Of a stretch of DNA of 64,000 nt, positions 9,257 through 18,625 are shown one piece after another. The position numbers and the translations under genes were made by a program. The stretch is taken from the NCBI RefSeq assembly GCF_003590875.1, contig NZ_QYUN01000002.1, forward strand, positions 1,488,001-1,552,000, given 5' to 3'. The stretch comes from Noviherbaspirillum cavernae. GTDB taxonomy: Bacteria; Pseudomonadota; Gammaproteobacteria; Burkholderiales; Burkholderiaceae_D. The first letter of the stretch is position 1; the number at the start of each line of letters is the position of its first letter. The notes beneath the pieces were generated by a model that saw only the letters and a program-made list of their open reading frames with translations, searched no databases and had not been told where the DNA came from.

Positions 9257-10164
9257 GTTTGCAAGCGATTCTTGGCAATTTTGCGTTAATCCTTTTTGTT
9301 CTAACCATTGCGACCGGGGTGATATGGTTTCTCGATGTCTTTTATCTCACCAGGCAGCGGCGCGCGCGGGCCGATGTGGCGTTGGCTGCATTTGATGCGC
9401 GCAATGCCCGGTTGATGGCGGATGGCGTCCGGCCGGACGACCGCGGTCGCAGTGCGCTGGAAACGGATCTTCTCAAACAACCCACCTGGATCGAGTATTC
9501 CGGAAGCTTTTTCCCGGTTATTGCGCTCGTTTTCTTCCTCCGATCGTTTCTGTTTGAGCCATTCAAGATCCCGTCCAGTTCAATGGTTCCCACTTTGGCA
9601 ATTGGGGATCTGATTCTGGTGAATAAATTCACCTACGGAGTGCGCCTCCCGGTTATTAATAAAAAGGTCATTGAAGTCAATGCGCCACAACGTGGCGATG
9701 TCATGGTCTTCAAATATCCGAAGGACATGTCGCTTGACTACATCAAGCGTGTCATCGGTGTGCCAGGTGATAAAATTGTCTATAAAAACAAACGTTTAAG
9801 CGTCAATGGTAAAGAGCTTTCATATCAGCCTTTGCCGGACTACCTGGACGAAGAGCATTTGACTTATTCCAAACAGTTTTCCGAGAGGCTGGCGGGTGCA
9901 GGACACAAGATACTGAATGATGAGCGGGTGCCGGCCTATGTTCCGAATCCGGATGCATTTCCGTACAGGGAATCGTGCAGCTACAACCTCGAAGGATTTG
10001 CATGTACCGTCCCGGCTGGACATTACTTCGTGATGGGGGATAATCGGGATAACAGTCTGGACAGCCGATACTGGGGCTTCGTGCCGGATGAAAATATTGT
10101 CGGAAAGGCCTTTTTCGTCTGGATGAATCTCGGCAATCTGAAGCGAATCGGCAGCTTTCAATAA
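9253..10164 (+). CDS. lepB: Signal peptidase I
   Basis: Inner-membrane protease that removes Sec signal peptides; 303 aa. It has a first membrane helix at about residues 8-28, a basic cytosolic loop, a second helix at about 87-100, then catalytic S110 (PSSSMVPT) and general base K165 ([11 protein letters not shown]). The conserved [14 protein letters not shown] box lies near the C-terminus. It is coupled to lepA by ATGA, with the DUF4845 gene 21 bases downstream. Confidence 0.97.
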   Translation: MSLQAILGNFALILFVLTIATGVIWFLDVFYLTRQRRARADVALAAFDARNARLMADGVRPDDRGRSALETDLLKQPTWIEYSGSFFPVIALVFFLRSFLFEPFKIPSSSMVPTLAIGDLILVNKFTYGVRLPVINKKVIEVNAPQRGDVMVFKYPKDMSLDYIKRVIGVPGDKIVYKNKRLSVNGKELSYQPLPDYLDEEHLTYSKQFSERLAGAGHKILNDERVPAYVPNPDAFPYRESCSYNLEGFACTVPAGHYFVMGDNRDNSLDSRYWGFVPDENIVGKAFFVWMNLGNLKRIGSFQ

Positions 10165-10185
10165 ATAAAACGAGGGAGTGACCGC

Positions 10186-10569
10186 ATGGAACTATTGTCA
10201 GGAATCACGGACAGACAAAGAGGCGTGTCGTTGTCGGGCTTTATTTTCGTGATCGTGATTGTTGCGATTGCTACGGTGATTGGAATGAAAATTGTGCCGA
10301 CCGTAGTCGAGTACTCAGCAATCAAGAAGGCAATTGTGTCAGCCAAGAATGCCGGGACGACAGTAAGGGAAATTCAGCTTGCGTTCGACAAACAGAGTGC
10401 GGCTGGTTATATCGACTCGATCGCAGGTAAAGATCTGGAAATCACAAGAAATGCCGATGGCGGTTTGGATGTCAGCGTTGCATATGAGAAGAAAATTGCA
10501 TTGTTTGGCCCGGTAAGTCTGGTCATTGACTATGTGGCGACGACGGGGCGCCAGCCGGTGGTTCAATAA
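10186..10569 (+). CDS. DUF4845 family membrane protein
   Basis: 127 aa. A short polar N-terminus is followed by one hydrophobic helix (about residues 15-38, LSGFIFVIVIVAIATVIG) with a pilin-like look, then a periplasmic-type domain. Proteins of this family lie between lepB and rnc throughout the betaproteobacteria; no function is established. A GAGGGAG ribosome binding site precedes the ATG at 10186. Confidence 0.88.
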   Translation: MELLSGITDRQRGVSLSGFIFVIVIVAIATVIGMKIVPTVVEYSAIKKAIVSAKNAGTTVREIQLAFDKQSAAGYIDSIAGKDLEITRNADGGLDVSVAYEKKIALFGPVSLVIDYVATTGRQPVVQ

Positions 10570-10590
10570 GATTGCACGCAGCAGGCGGAA

Positions 10591-11571
10591 ATGGATTCGA
10601 TGGTATTGCAAACCCGGCTAGGCCACACGTTCAAGGATGCCGCATTGCTGCAGCAGGCTCTGACACATCGAAGCCATAGCAGTTTGCATAACGAACGACT
10701 GGAATTTCTGGGTGACTCGATACTCAATTGCGTTGTTGCATCGTTGCTGTTCGAGCGTTACAACAAGATTGATGAGGGCGATTTGTCCCGGCTGCGTGCC
10801 AATCTCGTCAAACAACAGTCCTTGTACGAAATTGCGCAACGACTGGAGCTTTCGCAGTTCCTTCGGCTGGGTGAAGGCGAATTGAAATCGGGCGGCTTTC
10901 GCCGTCCCTCGATTCTCGCAGATACGCTTGAGGCTTTATTCGGTGCGATTTTTCTGGATGCGGGTTTTGACGCCGCGTGCGGCGTTATCCGGGCCTTGTA
11001 CATTCCGATACTGGAAACGGTCGACCCCAAAACTCTGGGCAAAGACGCCAAAACGCTCTTGCAGGAGTATTTGCAAGGAAAGAAAATCGCGCTTCCTCAA
11101 TATAACGTTGTCGCAACGCACGGCGCGGCACACAACCAGGAATTCGAAATCGAGTGTCTGGTACCCAAGCTCGATATCCAGGTATTCGGTACCGGTGGCA
11201 GCCGCAGGGCTGGCGAACAAGCCGCCGCAAAGCTCGCGCTGGAGGCGGTTCAGAACGCATTTGCAAAAGGCTCGAGCACTGCACGCAAAACCAAGCCGCG
11301 TGCTTCGCAATTGAAGCTTGCCGGCATCGCGACCATTCAGCCGGATGCACCGGTTGACGAGGTGCAGAAGAAGTCGGTGAAGGCGACATCAAAGACGGAG
11401 TCGCGGCAAGAAGTCAAGCAACTGGATGCAGCGCAGGAACTGAAATCCGATGCTGCCACGGACAGTCAGCCGGACGGCAAGGCTGATACCAAGCCCGATG
11501 CCAAATCCGATATACCTGCTTCGAATCAGATTGAAACTCCCATTGTTGCTACCCAATCCAAAACAGCATGA
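10591..11571 (+). CDS. rnc: Ribonuclease III with long C-terminal extension
   Basis: Double-strand-specific endoribonuclease for rRNA and mRNA processing. The catalytic domain carries the signature ERLEFLGDS with E38 and D42 and a second acidic helix (DTLEALFGA). A dsRNA-binding domain spans roughly residues 155-225. At 326 aa it is about 100 residues longer than the usual RNase III: the tail is Lys/Asp/Ala/Gln-rich, repetitive (TKPDAKSD) and probably disordered. It overlaps era by 4 bases, the classic rnc-era pair. Confidence 0.96.
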   Translation: MDSMVLQTRLGHTFKDAALLQQALTHRSHSSLHNERLEFLGDSILNCVVASLLFERYNKIDEGDLSRLRANLVKQQSLYEIAQRLELSQFLRLGEGELKSGGFRRPSILADTLEALFGAIFLDAGFDAACGVIRALYIPILETVDPKTLGKDAKTLLQEYLQGKKIALPQYNVVATHGAAHNQEFEIECLVPKLDIQVFGTGGSRRAGEQAAAKLALEAVQNAFAKGSSTARKTKPRASQLKLAGIATIQPDAPVDEVQKKSVKATSKTESRQEVKQLDAAQELKSDAATDSQPDGKADTKPDAKSDIPASNQIETPIVATQSKTA

Positions 11572-12470
11572 CTGAATCTGCATCATCTCCAGACTTTCGA
11601 TGCGGCTATATCGCGATCGTGGGGCGTCCCAATGTCGGCAAGTCGACGTTGATGAATGCGCTGATTGGCGCCAAGGTAAGCATTACTTCGCGCAAGGCAC
11701 AGACAACTCGCCACAGGATCACTGGCATTCAGACCACTGAAGACGCGCAGTTCGTGTATGTCGACACTCCGGGATTCCAGACACGCCATTCCAATGCCTT
11801 GAACAAGACGCTCAACCGCACAGTCACCAATACGCTGACGGCGGCGGATGTGATCCTGTTCATCGTCGAGGCGGGTACCTACGGACCTGCAGACAAGCAG
11901 GTTCTTGAATTGCTCCCTGCGGACGTGCCATGCATTCTGGTGCTGAACAAGTCTGACCGCGTGAAGGACAGAGCGGTGCTGATGCCTTTCGCACAGCAGG
12001 TTGCGGCAGAGAGGGATTTTGCTGCCATCGTTCCGGTGTCGGCGAAGCAACGATTTCAGCTGGATGTTCTCGAAGGCGAAATCAAGAAGCATTTGCCTGC
12101 AGAGCAGCCGATTTTCGATGAAGACGACATAACAGACCGCAGCGAAAAATTCCTCGCGTCGGAGATCGTGCGTGAAAAGGTATTCCGCTTTGTGGGGGAT
12201 GAGCTGCCTTATACCAGCACCGTCGTGATTGAAAAATTCGAGCAGGAAGGCAATCTGCGCCGCATTTTTGTGGCCATCCTCGTTGAGCGCGATGGCCACA
12301 AATCGATGGTTATCGGACAGAAGGGGATGAAGCTCAAGGAGATATCGACCCAGTCCCGGCTTGACATGGAAAAGCTGTTCGGCGGCCCGGTCTATCTTGA
12401 AATCTGGGTGAAGGTGAAATCCGGCTGGGCAGATAACGAGGCCGGGCTCCGCGCATACGGCTACGAATAG
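11568..12470 (+). CDS. era: GTPase Era
   Basis: Essential GTPase for 16S rRNA maturation and 30S assembly, 300 aa. GRPNVGKST (G1), DTPG (G3) and NKSD (G4) lie in the N-terminal domain; the C-terminal KH domain includes [13 protein letters not shown] and [16 protein letters not shown]. It is translationally coupled to rnc; recO follows after 12 bases. Confidence 0.98.
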   Translation: MTESASSPDFRCGYIAIVGRPNVGKSTLMNALIGAKVSITSRKAQTTRHRITGIQTTEDAQFVYVDTPGFQTRHSNALNKTLNRTVTNTLTAADVILFIVEAGTYGPADKQVLELLPADVPCILVLNKSDRVKDRAVLMPFAQQVAAERDFAAIVPVSAKQRFQLDVLEGEIKKHLPAEQPIFDEDDITDRSEKFLASEIVREKVFRFVGDELPYTSTVVIEKFEQEGNLRRIFVAILVERDGHKSMVIGQKGMKLKEISTQSRLDMEKLFGGPVYLEIWVKVKSGWADNEAGLRAYGYE

Positions 12471-12482
12471 GCGCAGCACTGG

Positions 12483-13388
12483 ATGAACATCAACGTCGCG
12501 GACGTGATGCATGGGTTGGACATGCCGTCGCATGGCACAAAGATGGAACGGCAAGTGGGCCAGGCGCATGGTGCAGGAGAATCCGACGCTCGATCAAACG
12601 GCGCGATGAATGACGGCAATGCACCGGTCGAAGGCCGAGTCGGCGTCCAGGCAAAGCGCAGCAAACCCACGGAGAAGGAGAGCCGCGTCGCGCATCAACC
12701 CGCCTTCGTCTTGCACAGCCACCCCTACAAGGAAACCAGCCTGATCGTCGATATATTTTCGCGCGATTACGGCCGCATTCCGCTGATCGCCAAAGGTGCC
12801 AAGCGGCCGCATTCCAAATTGCGTGGTGCGTTGCAGACATTCCAGCCTTTGTCTGTTGGATGGAGCGGAAAATCGGAAGTGCGTACGCTCACCAGCGCGG
12901 AATGGATAGGCGGCTTGCTGCCGCTGGAGAGATCGGCATTGTTATGCGGTTTTTATTTGAACGAATTGCTGGTCAAGCTGCTGGCGCGCGATGATCCTCA
13001 TCCAGCCCTGTTCGATTGCTACATCGACGCCTTGAATCAGCTGGGCCATGGTGAACCAGCGCCCATCGTATTGCGCAAATTCGAGCGGGCGCTGATGAAG
13101 GAAACCGGCGTGGCAGCCAACTTCACAGTGTGTACGCGTACCGGGCGCACCGTCGAGCCGGGCGAGACCTATATCGTCGATCCCGAACGCGGACCGCGTC
13201 CGGCATTGCCATCCGATGCCACGCCGCGCGTTTCCGGCAAGACGCTGCTCGACATGGAGCATGAAGATTACGCGGATCCTGCCACGCAAACGCAAAGCAA
13301 ATTCCTGATGCGTTTTTTGCTCGCACATCATCTGGGTGGCGCGCAACTTAATACGCGGCAGATTCTGATAGATTTGATGCAGTTATAA
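12483..13388 (+). CDS. recO: DNA repair protein RecO
   Basis: Recombination mediator that helps load RecA in the RecFOR pathway. The OB-fold N-terminus is visible ([20 protein letters not shown], then [13 protein letters not shown]), followed by the helical domain. With the first ATG (12483) the protein is 301 aa, with about 65 residues before the OB fold. The ATG at 12606 gives 260 aa, closer to the family. Neither start has a clear Shine-Dalgarno, so the N-terminus is uncertain. It sits between era and pdxJ, the standard order. Confidence 0.9.
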   Translation: MNINVADVMHGLDMPSHGTKMERQVGQAHGAGESDARSNGAMNDGNAPVEGRVGVQAKRSKPTEKESRVAHQPAFVLHSHPYKETSLIVDIFSRDYGRIPLIAKGAKRPHSKLRGALQTFQPLSVGWSGKSEVRTLTSAEWIGGLLPLERSALLCGFYLNELLVKLLARDDPHPALFDCYIDALNQLGHGEPAPIVLRKFERALMKETGVAANFTVCTRTGRTVEPGETYIVDPERGPRPALPSDATPRVSGKTLLDMEHEDYADPATQTQSKFLMRFLLAHHLGGAQLNTRQILIDLMQL

Positions 13389-13404
13389 ATCACCTATTCC
13401 CATC

Positions 13405-14172
13405 ATGAGTCTCTTGCATCCACACAAGCCGGTTATCGATTTGGGCGTCAATATTGACCATGTTGCGACCTTGCGCAACGCACGAGGAACCATCTATCCC
13501 GACCCGGTCCAGGCCGCCTTGCTGGCGGAAGAGGCCGGGGCAGATGGAATCACTCTGCACATGCGCGAAGATCGGCGTCATATCAAGGATGCCGACGTCG
13601 AAGCCATTCGTCCGCAACTGCGCACACGCATGAATCTGGAGTCGGCAGTGACGGCGGAAATGATCGATTTCGCGTGTCGGATCAAGCCGCAGGATGTCTG
13701 TCTGGTCCCGGAGCGGCGTGATGAGGTCACCACCGAAGGCGGTCTGGACGTGGTCCGTTACTTTACCCAGGTGCAGGCCGCAATCCGGCAACTGCAGGCC
13801 GAGAACATCCGCGTCAGCCTGTTTATCGATGCCGATCCCGTTCAAATCAAGGCGGCAGCCGAGGCGGGTGCGCCGGTGATAGAGATTCACACGGGCCGTT
13901 ATGCCGATGCCCGGACCGAAGATGAACAGCAGCAGGAACTTGAACGCGTGCAAGCGGGCGTGCTGGAAGGCGTGAAATGGGGACTTAAAGTCAATGCCGG
14001 TCATGGCTTGCACTATGACAATGTGCATGCGATCGCGGCCATCCCGGAAATCATCGAACTCAATATCGGCCACGCCATCGTCGCGCAGGCGCTTTTCATC
14101 GGCTGGCAGAATGCGGTGCGGGAAATGAAGGCAATCATGACTGCGGCGCGCCTGGGAATTCACAAGAAATGA
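13405..14172 (+). CDS. pdxJ: Pyridoxine 5'-phosphate synthase
   Basis: Condenses 1-deoxyxylulose 5-phosphate with 3-amino-2-oxopropyl phosphate in vitamin B6 synthesis; TIM barrel, 255 aa. The conserved [15 protein letters not shown]-terminus, [10 protein letters not shown], and GHGLHYDNV near the C-terminus are all present. It overlaps acpS by 4 bases, as in many proteobacteria where pdxJ-acpS follow recO. Confidence 0.97.
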   Translation: MSLLHPHKPVIDLGVNIDHVATLRNARGTIYPDPVQAALLAEEAGADGITLHMREDRRHIKDADVEAIRPQLRTRMNLESAVTAEMIDFACRIKPQDVCLVPERRDEVTTEGGLDVVRYFTQVQAAIRQLQAENIRVSLFIDADPVQIKAAAEAGAPVIEIHTGRYADARTEDEQQQELERVQAGVLEGVKWGLKVNAGHGLHYDNVHAIAAIPEIIELNIGHAIVAQALFIGWQNAVREMKAIMTAARLGIHKK

Positions 14173-14561
14173 TTTACGGCATTGGGACCGACATTATTCA
14201 AATCTCGCGTATCGAAGCGGCCTTGGCGCGTCACGGCGATCGATTCGCTGAAAAAATTCTTGGTCCCGATGAAATACTGAAATACAAGGGCCGCAAGGCA
14301 AAGGTCGAAGCGCGCGGCATCCGTTTCCTGGCAACGCGGTTTGCCGCGAAAGAGGCTTTCTCCAAGGCGGTTGGGTTGGGTATGCGCATGCCGATGACGT
14401 GGCGCGCAATGCAGACCTTGAATGCGCCGGGCGGAAAGCCGATTGCGGTAACAAGCGGAGATTTAAGGGATTTCATGGAGCAGCAAGGATTGACTGCGCA
14501 GGTATCGATAACAGATGAGGCTGATTACGCGGTCGCGTTCGTCATAGTGGAGAAAAAATGA
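14169..14561 (+). CDS. acpS: Holo-ACP synthase
   Basis: Transfers phosphopantetheine from CoA to S37 of AcpP; 130 aa. The Mg-binding start GIGTDIIQI and the [10 protein letters not shown] helix are clear. It is ATGA-coupled to pdxJ before it and to nagZ after it. Confidence 0.97.
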   Translation: MIYGIGTDIIQISRIEAALARHGDRFAEKILGPDEILKYKGRKAKVEARGIRFLATRFAAKEAFSKAVGLGMRMPMTWRAMQTLNAPGGKPIAVTSGDLRDFMEQQGLTAQVSITDEADYAVAFVIVEKK

Positions 14562-15616
14562 ATTCAACAACAAGAACGACCGGCCTGAAATCGGGCCCCG
14601 TCATGCTCGACGTGGCGGGAACATCGCTCGATGACGACGATATCCGTCGCATTCAACATCCGTTGACCGGCGGCGTCATTCTGTTTGCGCGTAACTACGA
14701 GAACCGCGAGCAACTGATCGCGCTGACCGAAGCGATTCATGCAGCGCGGCCGGGCGTACTGATTGCCGTGGATCATGAAGGCGGACGGGTGCAGCGATTC
14801 AAGACAGATGGATTCACGAAATTGCCGGCGATGCGCAGGCTGGGTGAGTTGTGGGATCGGGACGTGCTTGCCGCGACAAAGGCGGCGACGGATGTGGGGT
14901 TTGTGCTGGCCGCCGAGTTGCGTGCCTGCGGCGTTGATTTGTCGTTTACCCCCGTGCTCGATCTCGATTATGGCGAATCGGGTGTCATCGGCGATCGCGC
15001 GTTCCATCGCGACCCGCGCGTGGTCACGATGCTGGCAAAGAGTTTGAATCACGGTCTTGCGCTTGCCGGCATGGCCAATTGCGGCAAGCACTTTCCCGGC
15101 CATGGCTTTGTCAAGGCGGATTCGCATGTCGATATTCCGGTTGACGAGCGCGGATTGAAAGAGATTCTGGGCGAAGATGCTGCGCCATATGACTGGCTCG
15201 GTCTCGGTCTGTCCGGGGTCATGCCGGCGCACGTCATTTATCCGAAGGTGGACAAGCATCCCGCCGGATTCTCCAAAAAGTGGCTATCGATCCTACGCCG
15301 GGACATGGGCTTCCAGGGGGTGATCTTCAGTGACGATCTCAGCATGGAGGGGGCCAGTGTCGCTGGCGGCGTGGTCGATGGCGCCCATGCAGCCTTGTCT
15401 GCAGGCTGTGACATGGTGTTGATCTGCAATTCGCCGGACAAGGCCGATCAGTTGCTGGTCGGCTTGAAAGTGGAATCGGATTCTGCCGCCAGGGAATCGG
15501 CCGCCCGGATTGCATCCTTGTCACCACAGACGCCAGGTTTGGACTGGGACGCACTGCAGAACGATGTGCGTTATCAAGCGGCGAAAGCCGTTGCGCAGTC
15601 GCTTTGCACCAGCTGA
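14558..15616 (+). CDS. nagZ: Beta-N-acetylhexosaminidase NagZ
   Basis: Cytosolic glycoside hydrolase family 3 enzyme of cell-wall recycling, 352 aa. It shows [17 protein letters not shown] substrate binding ([10 protein letters not shown]), the flexible-loop motif [16 protein letters not shown] that supplies the catalytic His/Asp pair, and the nucleophile Asp in [10 protein letters not shown]. The start is coupled to the acpS stop; uvrC begins 14 bases after the nagZ stop. Confidence 0.96.
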   Translation: MNSTTRTTGLKSGPVMLDVAGTSLDDDDIRRIQHPLTGGVILFARNYENREQLIALTEAIHAARPGVLIAVDHEGGRVQRFKTDGFTKLPAMRRLGELWDRDVLAATKAATDVGFVLAAELRACGVDLSFTPVLDLDYGESGVIGDRAFHRDPRVVTMLAKSLNHGLALAGMANCGKHFPGHGFVKADSHVDIPVDERGLKEILGEDAAPYDWLGLGLSGVMPAHVIYPKVDKHPAGFSKKWLSILRRDMGFQGVIFSDDLSMEGASVAGGVVDGAHAALSAGCDMVLICNSPDKADQLLVGLKVESDSAARESAARIASLSPQTPGLDWDALQNDVRYQAAKAVAQSLCTS

Positions 15617-15629
15617 TATTGTTGAAGTG

Positions 15630-17486
15630 ATGTCCGAAAACGTTGCACCCGACCCGCGCACGGCAATTCTTGAAATAGTTGCGAAACTTCCGCACCTGCC
15701 GGGCGTGTACCGTTATTTCGATGTCGATAACAATCTCTTGTATGTCGGCAAGGCACGAGACCTCAAGAAGCGTGTTTCTAGCTATTTCCAGAAAACCCTC
15801 ACCAGTCCGCGGACTGCGATGATGGTGGAACGCATCATGCGGTTGGAAACGACCGTGACACGAAGCGAAGCCGAAGCATTGCTTCTTGAAAACAATCTCA
15901 TCAAGACCTTGCAGCCGCGATACAACATTCTGTTTCGCGATGACAAATCTTATCCGTATCTGAAAATCACCGGGCAGGCTGTGCCGCGCATGGCCTATTA
16001 CCGCGGCGCAGTTGACAAGAAGAGCCAGTATTTCGGGCCATTTCCCAGCGCGTGGGCGGTCAAGGAATCGATGCAGATTCTGCAGAAGGTCTTTCAGATC
16101 CGTACGTGCGAAGACACGGTTTTTGCCAATCGCACCCGGCCTTGTCTTCTGCATCAGATCAATCGCTGCAGTGCGCCGTGCGTAAATGCGATCGGCAAGG
16201 AAGACTATGCGATCGATGTTGAGAATGCGGCGAAGTTCCTGCGTGGACGACAGAACGAAGTGATGGAGGCGCTGGAAGCGAAGATGCACGCCTTCGCTGC
16301 CGAACTCAAGTTCGAGCAGGCGGCGGCGGTGCGCAATCAGATCACGGCGCTGTCTCGCGTGCTGCACCAGCAAAGCATGGAAGTTGCCGGCGACGCAGAC
16401 ATCGATGTCATCGCCGTCATTGTGCAGGGCGGCCGCGCCTGCGTGAACCTCGCGATGGTAAGGGGCGGGCGGCATCTCGGTGACCGGGCATACTTCCCGA
16501 CGCACGTGGATAACGCCATCGCCACGGTAGAGGATTCGGTCGAGGTCGAAGTGCTGAAAGCATTCCTGGCCCAGCACTACATCGACAAATTCATCCCTGG
16601 CACGATCATTCTCAACGTCGAATTCGACGAGCCGGCGCTCATGATGGCGCTCGCCGAACAATGCGGTCATCGCATCAATCTGGTATTCCAGCCTCAGGGG
16701 CAGCGCCGCCAATGGCTGGATATGGCGCACAAGGGGGCGGAAATCGCATTGGCCCGTCTGCTGTCCGAGCAGGGCTCGCAGCAGTCGCGCACGCGGGCTC
16801 TGGTGGATGTGCTGGGAGTCGATATCGAAGACATCGACTTGCTCCGTATCGAGTGCTTTGACATCAGTCATACACAGGGCGAAGCGACGCAGGCGTCTTG
16901 CGTGGTATTTCATCATCACACGATGCAGAATGGCGAATATCGCCGCTTCAATATTCTGGGCATCACGCCGGGAGACGACTATGCCGCGATGCGTCAGGTG
17001 CTGACGCGACGCTACGAGAAAGTCGCAAACGGCGATGGTGTCATGCCGGACGTTGTGCTGGTCGATGGCGGCAAAGGTCAGGTCGAAGTGGCGCGCCAGG
17101 TATTCAGCGAGCTCGGCTTGGACATCAGCCTGATCGTTGGCGTGGCGAAAGGAGAGGGCAGAAAAGTCGGACTGGAAACCCTGATCTTTGCCGACGAGCG
17201 CGCGCCGCAAGAGCTTGGCAAGGAATCTGCCGCATTGATGTTGATTGCACAGATTCGCGATGAAGCCCATCGCTTTGCAATTACCGGAATGCGTGCCAAA
17301 CGTGCAAAGGCGCGCCAAACCTCGCGCCTGGAAGAGATCGAGGGGATCGGAGCGAAGCGGAGGCAGAAACTGCTCGCGCGTTTCGGCGGCCTGCGCGGTG
17401 TTGCGGATGCCAGTGTCGAAGAACTTGCTTCGGTTGAAGGAATCTCGCGCCAGCTCGCGGAGGAGATTTACAAGCAGCTGCATTGA
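15630..17486 (+). CDS. uvrC: Excinuclease ABC subunit C
   Basis: Dual-incision nuclease of nucleotide excision repair, 618 aa. The GIY-YIG domain is at the N-terminus ([22 protein letters not shown]), then a UVR segment around [17 protein letters not shown], the RNase H-like C-terminal nuclease ([17 protein letters not shown]) and helix-hairpin-helix repeats at the end. An open frame begins at 15510 inside nagZ, but family alignment starts at the ATG at 15630 (MSENVAPDP). Confidence 0.97.
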   Translation: MSENVAPDPRTAILEIVAKLPHLPGVYRYFDVDNNLLYVGKARDLKKRVSSYFQKTLTSPRTAMMVERIMRLETTVTRSEAEALLLENNLIKTLQPRYNILFRDDKSYPYLKITGQAVPRMAYYRGAVDKKSQYFGPFPSAWAVKESMQILQKVFQIRTCEDTVFANRTRPCLLHQINRCSAPCVNAIGKEDYAIDVENAAKFLRGRQNEVMEALEAKMHAFAAELKFEQAAAVRNQITALSRVLHQQSMEVAGDADIDVIAVIVQGGRACVNLAMVRGGRHLGDRAYFPTHVDNAIATVEDSVEVEVLKAFLAQHYIDKFIPGTIILNVEFDEPALMMALAEQCGHRINLVFQPQGQRRQWLDMAHKGAEIALARLLSEQGSQQSRTRALVDVLGVDIEDIDLLRIECFDISHTQGEATQASCVVFHHHTMQNGEYRRFNILGITPGDDYAAMRQVLTRRYEKVANGDGVMPDVVLVDGGKGQVEVARQVFSELGLDISLIVGVAKGEGRKVGLETLIFADERAPQELGKESAALMLIAQIRDEAHRFAITGMRAKRAKARQTSRLEEIEGIGAKRRQKLLARFGGLRGVADASVEELASVEGISRQLAEEIYKQLH

Positions 17487-17636
17487 CCGTCGGGACAAAA
17501 ACGTCTCGGCAAGGCGCACGCGTTGCGCATGAAGCGGGCACCGACATTCGAATATCCGATGCCCGAGTCGCTAATAATTGCGCGCAATGCAAATTGCGGG
17601 CGATAATCCGGCCTGAAAATTTCTCGAAGCCATCCT

Positions 17637-18221
17637 ATGCCTTTGAATATTCCAATTCTGCTGACCTGGTTGCGCGTGGCGCTGATTCCACTTGTTGTGG
17701 GGGTGTTCTACTTGCCCGACGCATGGTTGTCGCCATTCGGAAAAGGGGCCGCGTCCTGCGCCATTTTCATCATCGCCGCCGTCACGGACTGGTTCGATGG
17801 CTTTCTCGCGCGGCGCTGGAACGAAACATCGGCATTCGGCGCGTTCCTCGATCCGGTTGCGGACAAGCTGATGGTGGCGGGTGCGCTGCTGGTGCTGGTC
17901 GAGTTCGGCAAGGTCAATGCGGTGATTGCCTTCATCATCATCGGGCGCGAGATCACGATTTCCGCTTTGCGCGAGTGGATGGCGCAAATCGGCGCGTCCA
18001 AGTCGGTCGCCGTTAGTTCGCTAGGAAAGATCAAGACAACCGCGCAGATGATTGCGATTCCGATGCTGCTGTTCGATGGCCACCTGTTCGGTGTCATCGA
18101 TACGGAATATTGGGGCAGCTGGTTCCTGGCCGTTGCCGCAGTGCTCACGGTGTGGTCGATGCTTTACTACCTTCGAAAAGCCTGGCCGCTTATCAAGGAG
18201 CGGACTGGCAATGTCCTCTGA
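17637..18221 (+). CDS. pgsA: CDP-diacylglycerol-glycerol-3-phosphate 3-phosphatidyltransferase
   Basis: Inner-membrane enzyme committing CDP-diacylglycerol to phosphatidylglycerol synthesis; 194 aa with several hydrophobic helices. The CDP-alcohol transferase signature DG-x2-AR-x8-G-x3-D-x3-D is complete in [10 protein letters not shown] and [10 protein letters not shown]. The 150-base gap after uvrC suggests its own promoter. An 8-bp hairpin directly follows the stop. Confidence 0.97.
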   Translation: MPLNIPILLTWLRVALIPLVVGVFYLPDAWLSPFGKGAASCAIFIIAAVTDWFDGFLARRWNETSAFGAFLDPVADKLMVAGALLVLVEFGKVNAVIAFIIIGREITISALREWMAQIGASKSVAVSSLGKIKTTAQMIAIPMLLFDGHLFGVIDTEYWGSWFLAVAAVLTVWSMLYYLRKAWPLIKERTGNVL

Positions 18222-18239
18222 GACCGAATGATTCGGTCT
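18221..18239 (+). terminator. Hairpin at the end of pgsA
   Basis: AGACCGAA and TTCGGTCT form a perfect 8-bp stem with a 3-base loop, starting at the last base of the pgsA stop. No T run follows, so it may stabilise the 3' end rather than terminate alone. Confidence 0.5.
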
Positions 18240-18625
18240 GGGACGATTGTCTGCTCACAGAAGTGAGTCGGGATGTGGTTTGCGTTCGGAGCCGGATCGC
18301 AAGGCTTCTCCAGTCGCCAATGGATCCGCATGCCGGCGCCTGCAGTGTCGCCATGTCCCATCGGGTCTGTTGTCTGCGAAACCATTAGCGCCTGAACGGC
18401 TCGCTGCGATTGCTTGATCAACGCAGTCCGATTTTTTTGCGCATCGTTTACGCCACGCGCCCATCTTTTTACGAAATCTTTATGTCCGCGCGGCTACCCT
18501 GATCATTATCAGGGCATGTGTGCAGGTGCTTCTTTGTTCCGCGATTCAGGATGTATGCCATCGGTTGGATACGATGCAGCCGCAACACGAAATGCCCTTT
18601 TTTGCATCGGTCAAGGGGCATGACA
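18222..18625 (+). promoter_or_regulatory. Leader region of the 850-aa protein gene
   Basis: About 400 bases without a credible gene. They contain a direct repeat TTTACG (18447-18452 and 18468-18473, 15 bases between) and a 7-bp hairpin CCCTGAT/ATCAGGG (18497-18514). AAGGGG at 18613-18618 is the ribosome binding site for the gene starting at 18626. Open frames here have no family resemblance. Confidence 0.45.

Noticed and set aside
15339..17519. 726-codon minus-strand open frame opposite uvrC
   Set aside because: A shadow of the high-GC uvrC coding strand; Arg/His/Leu-rich with no family resemblance.
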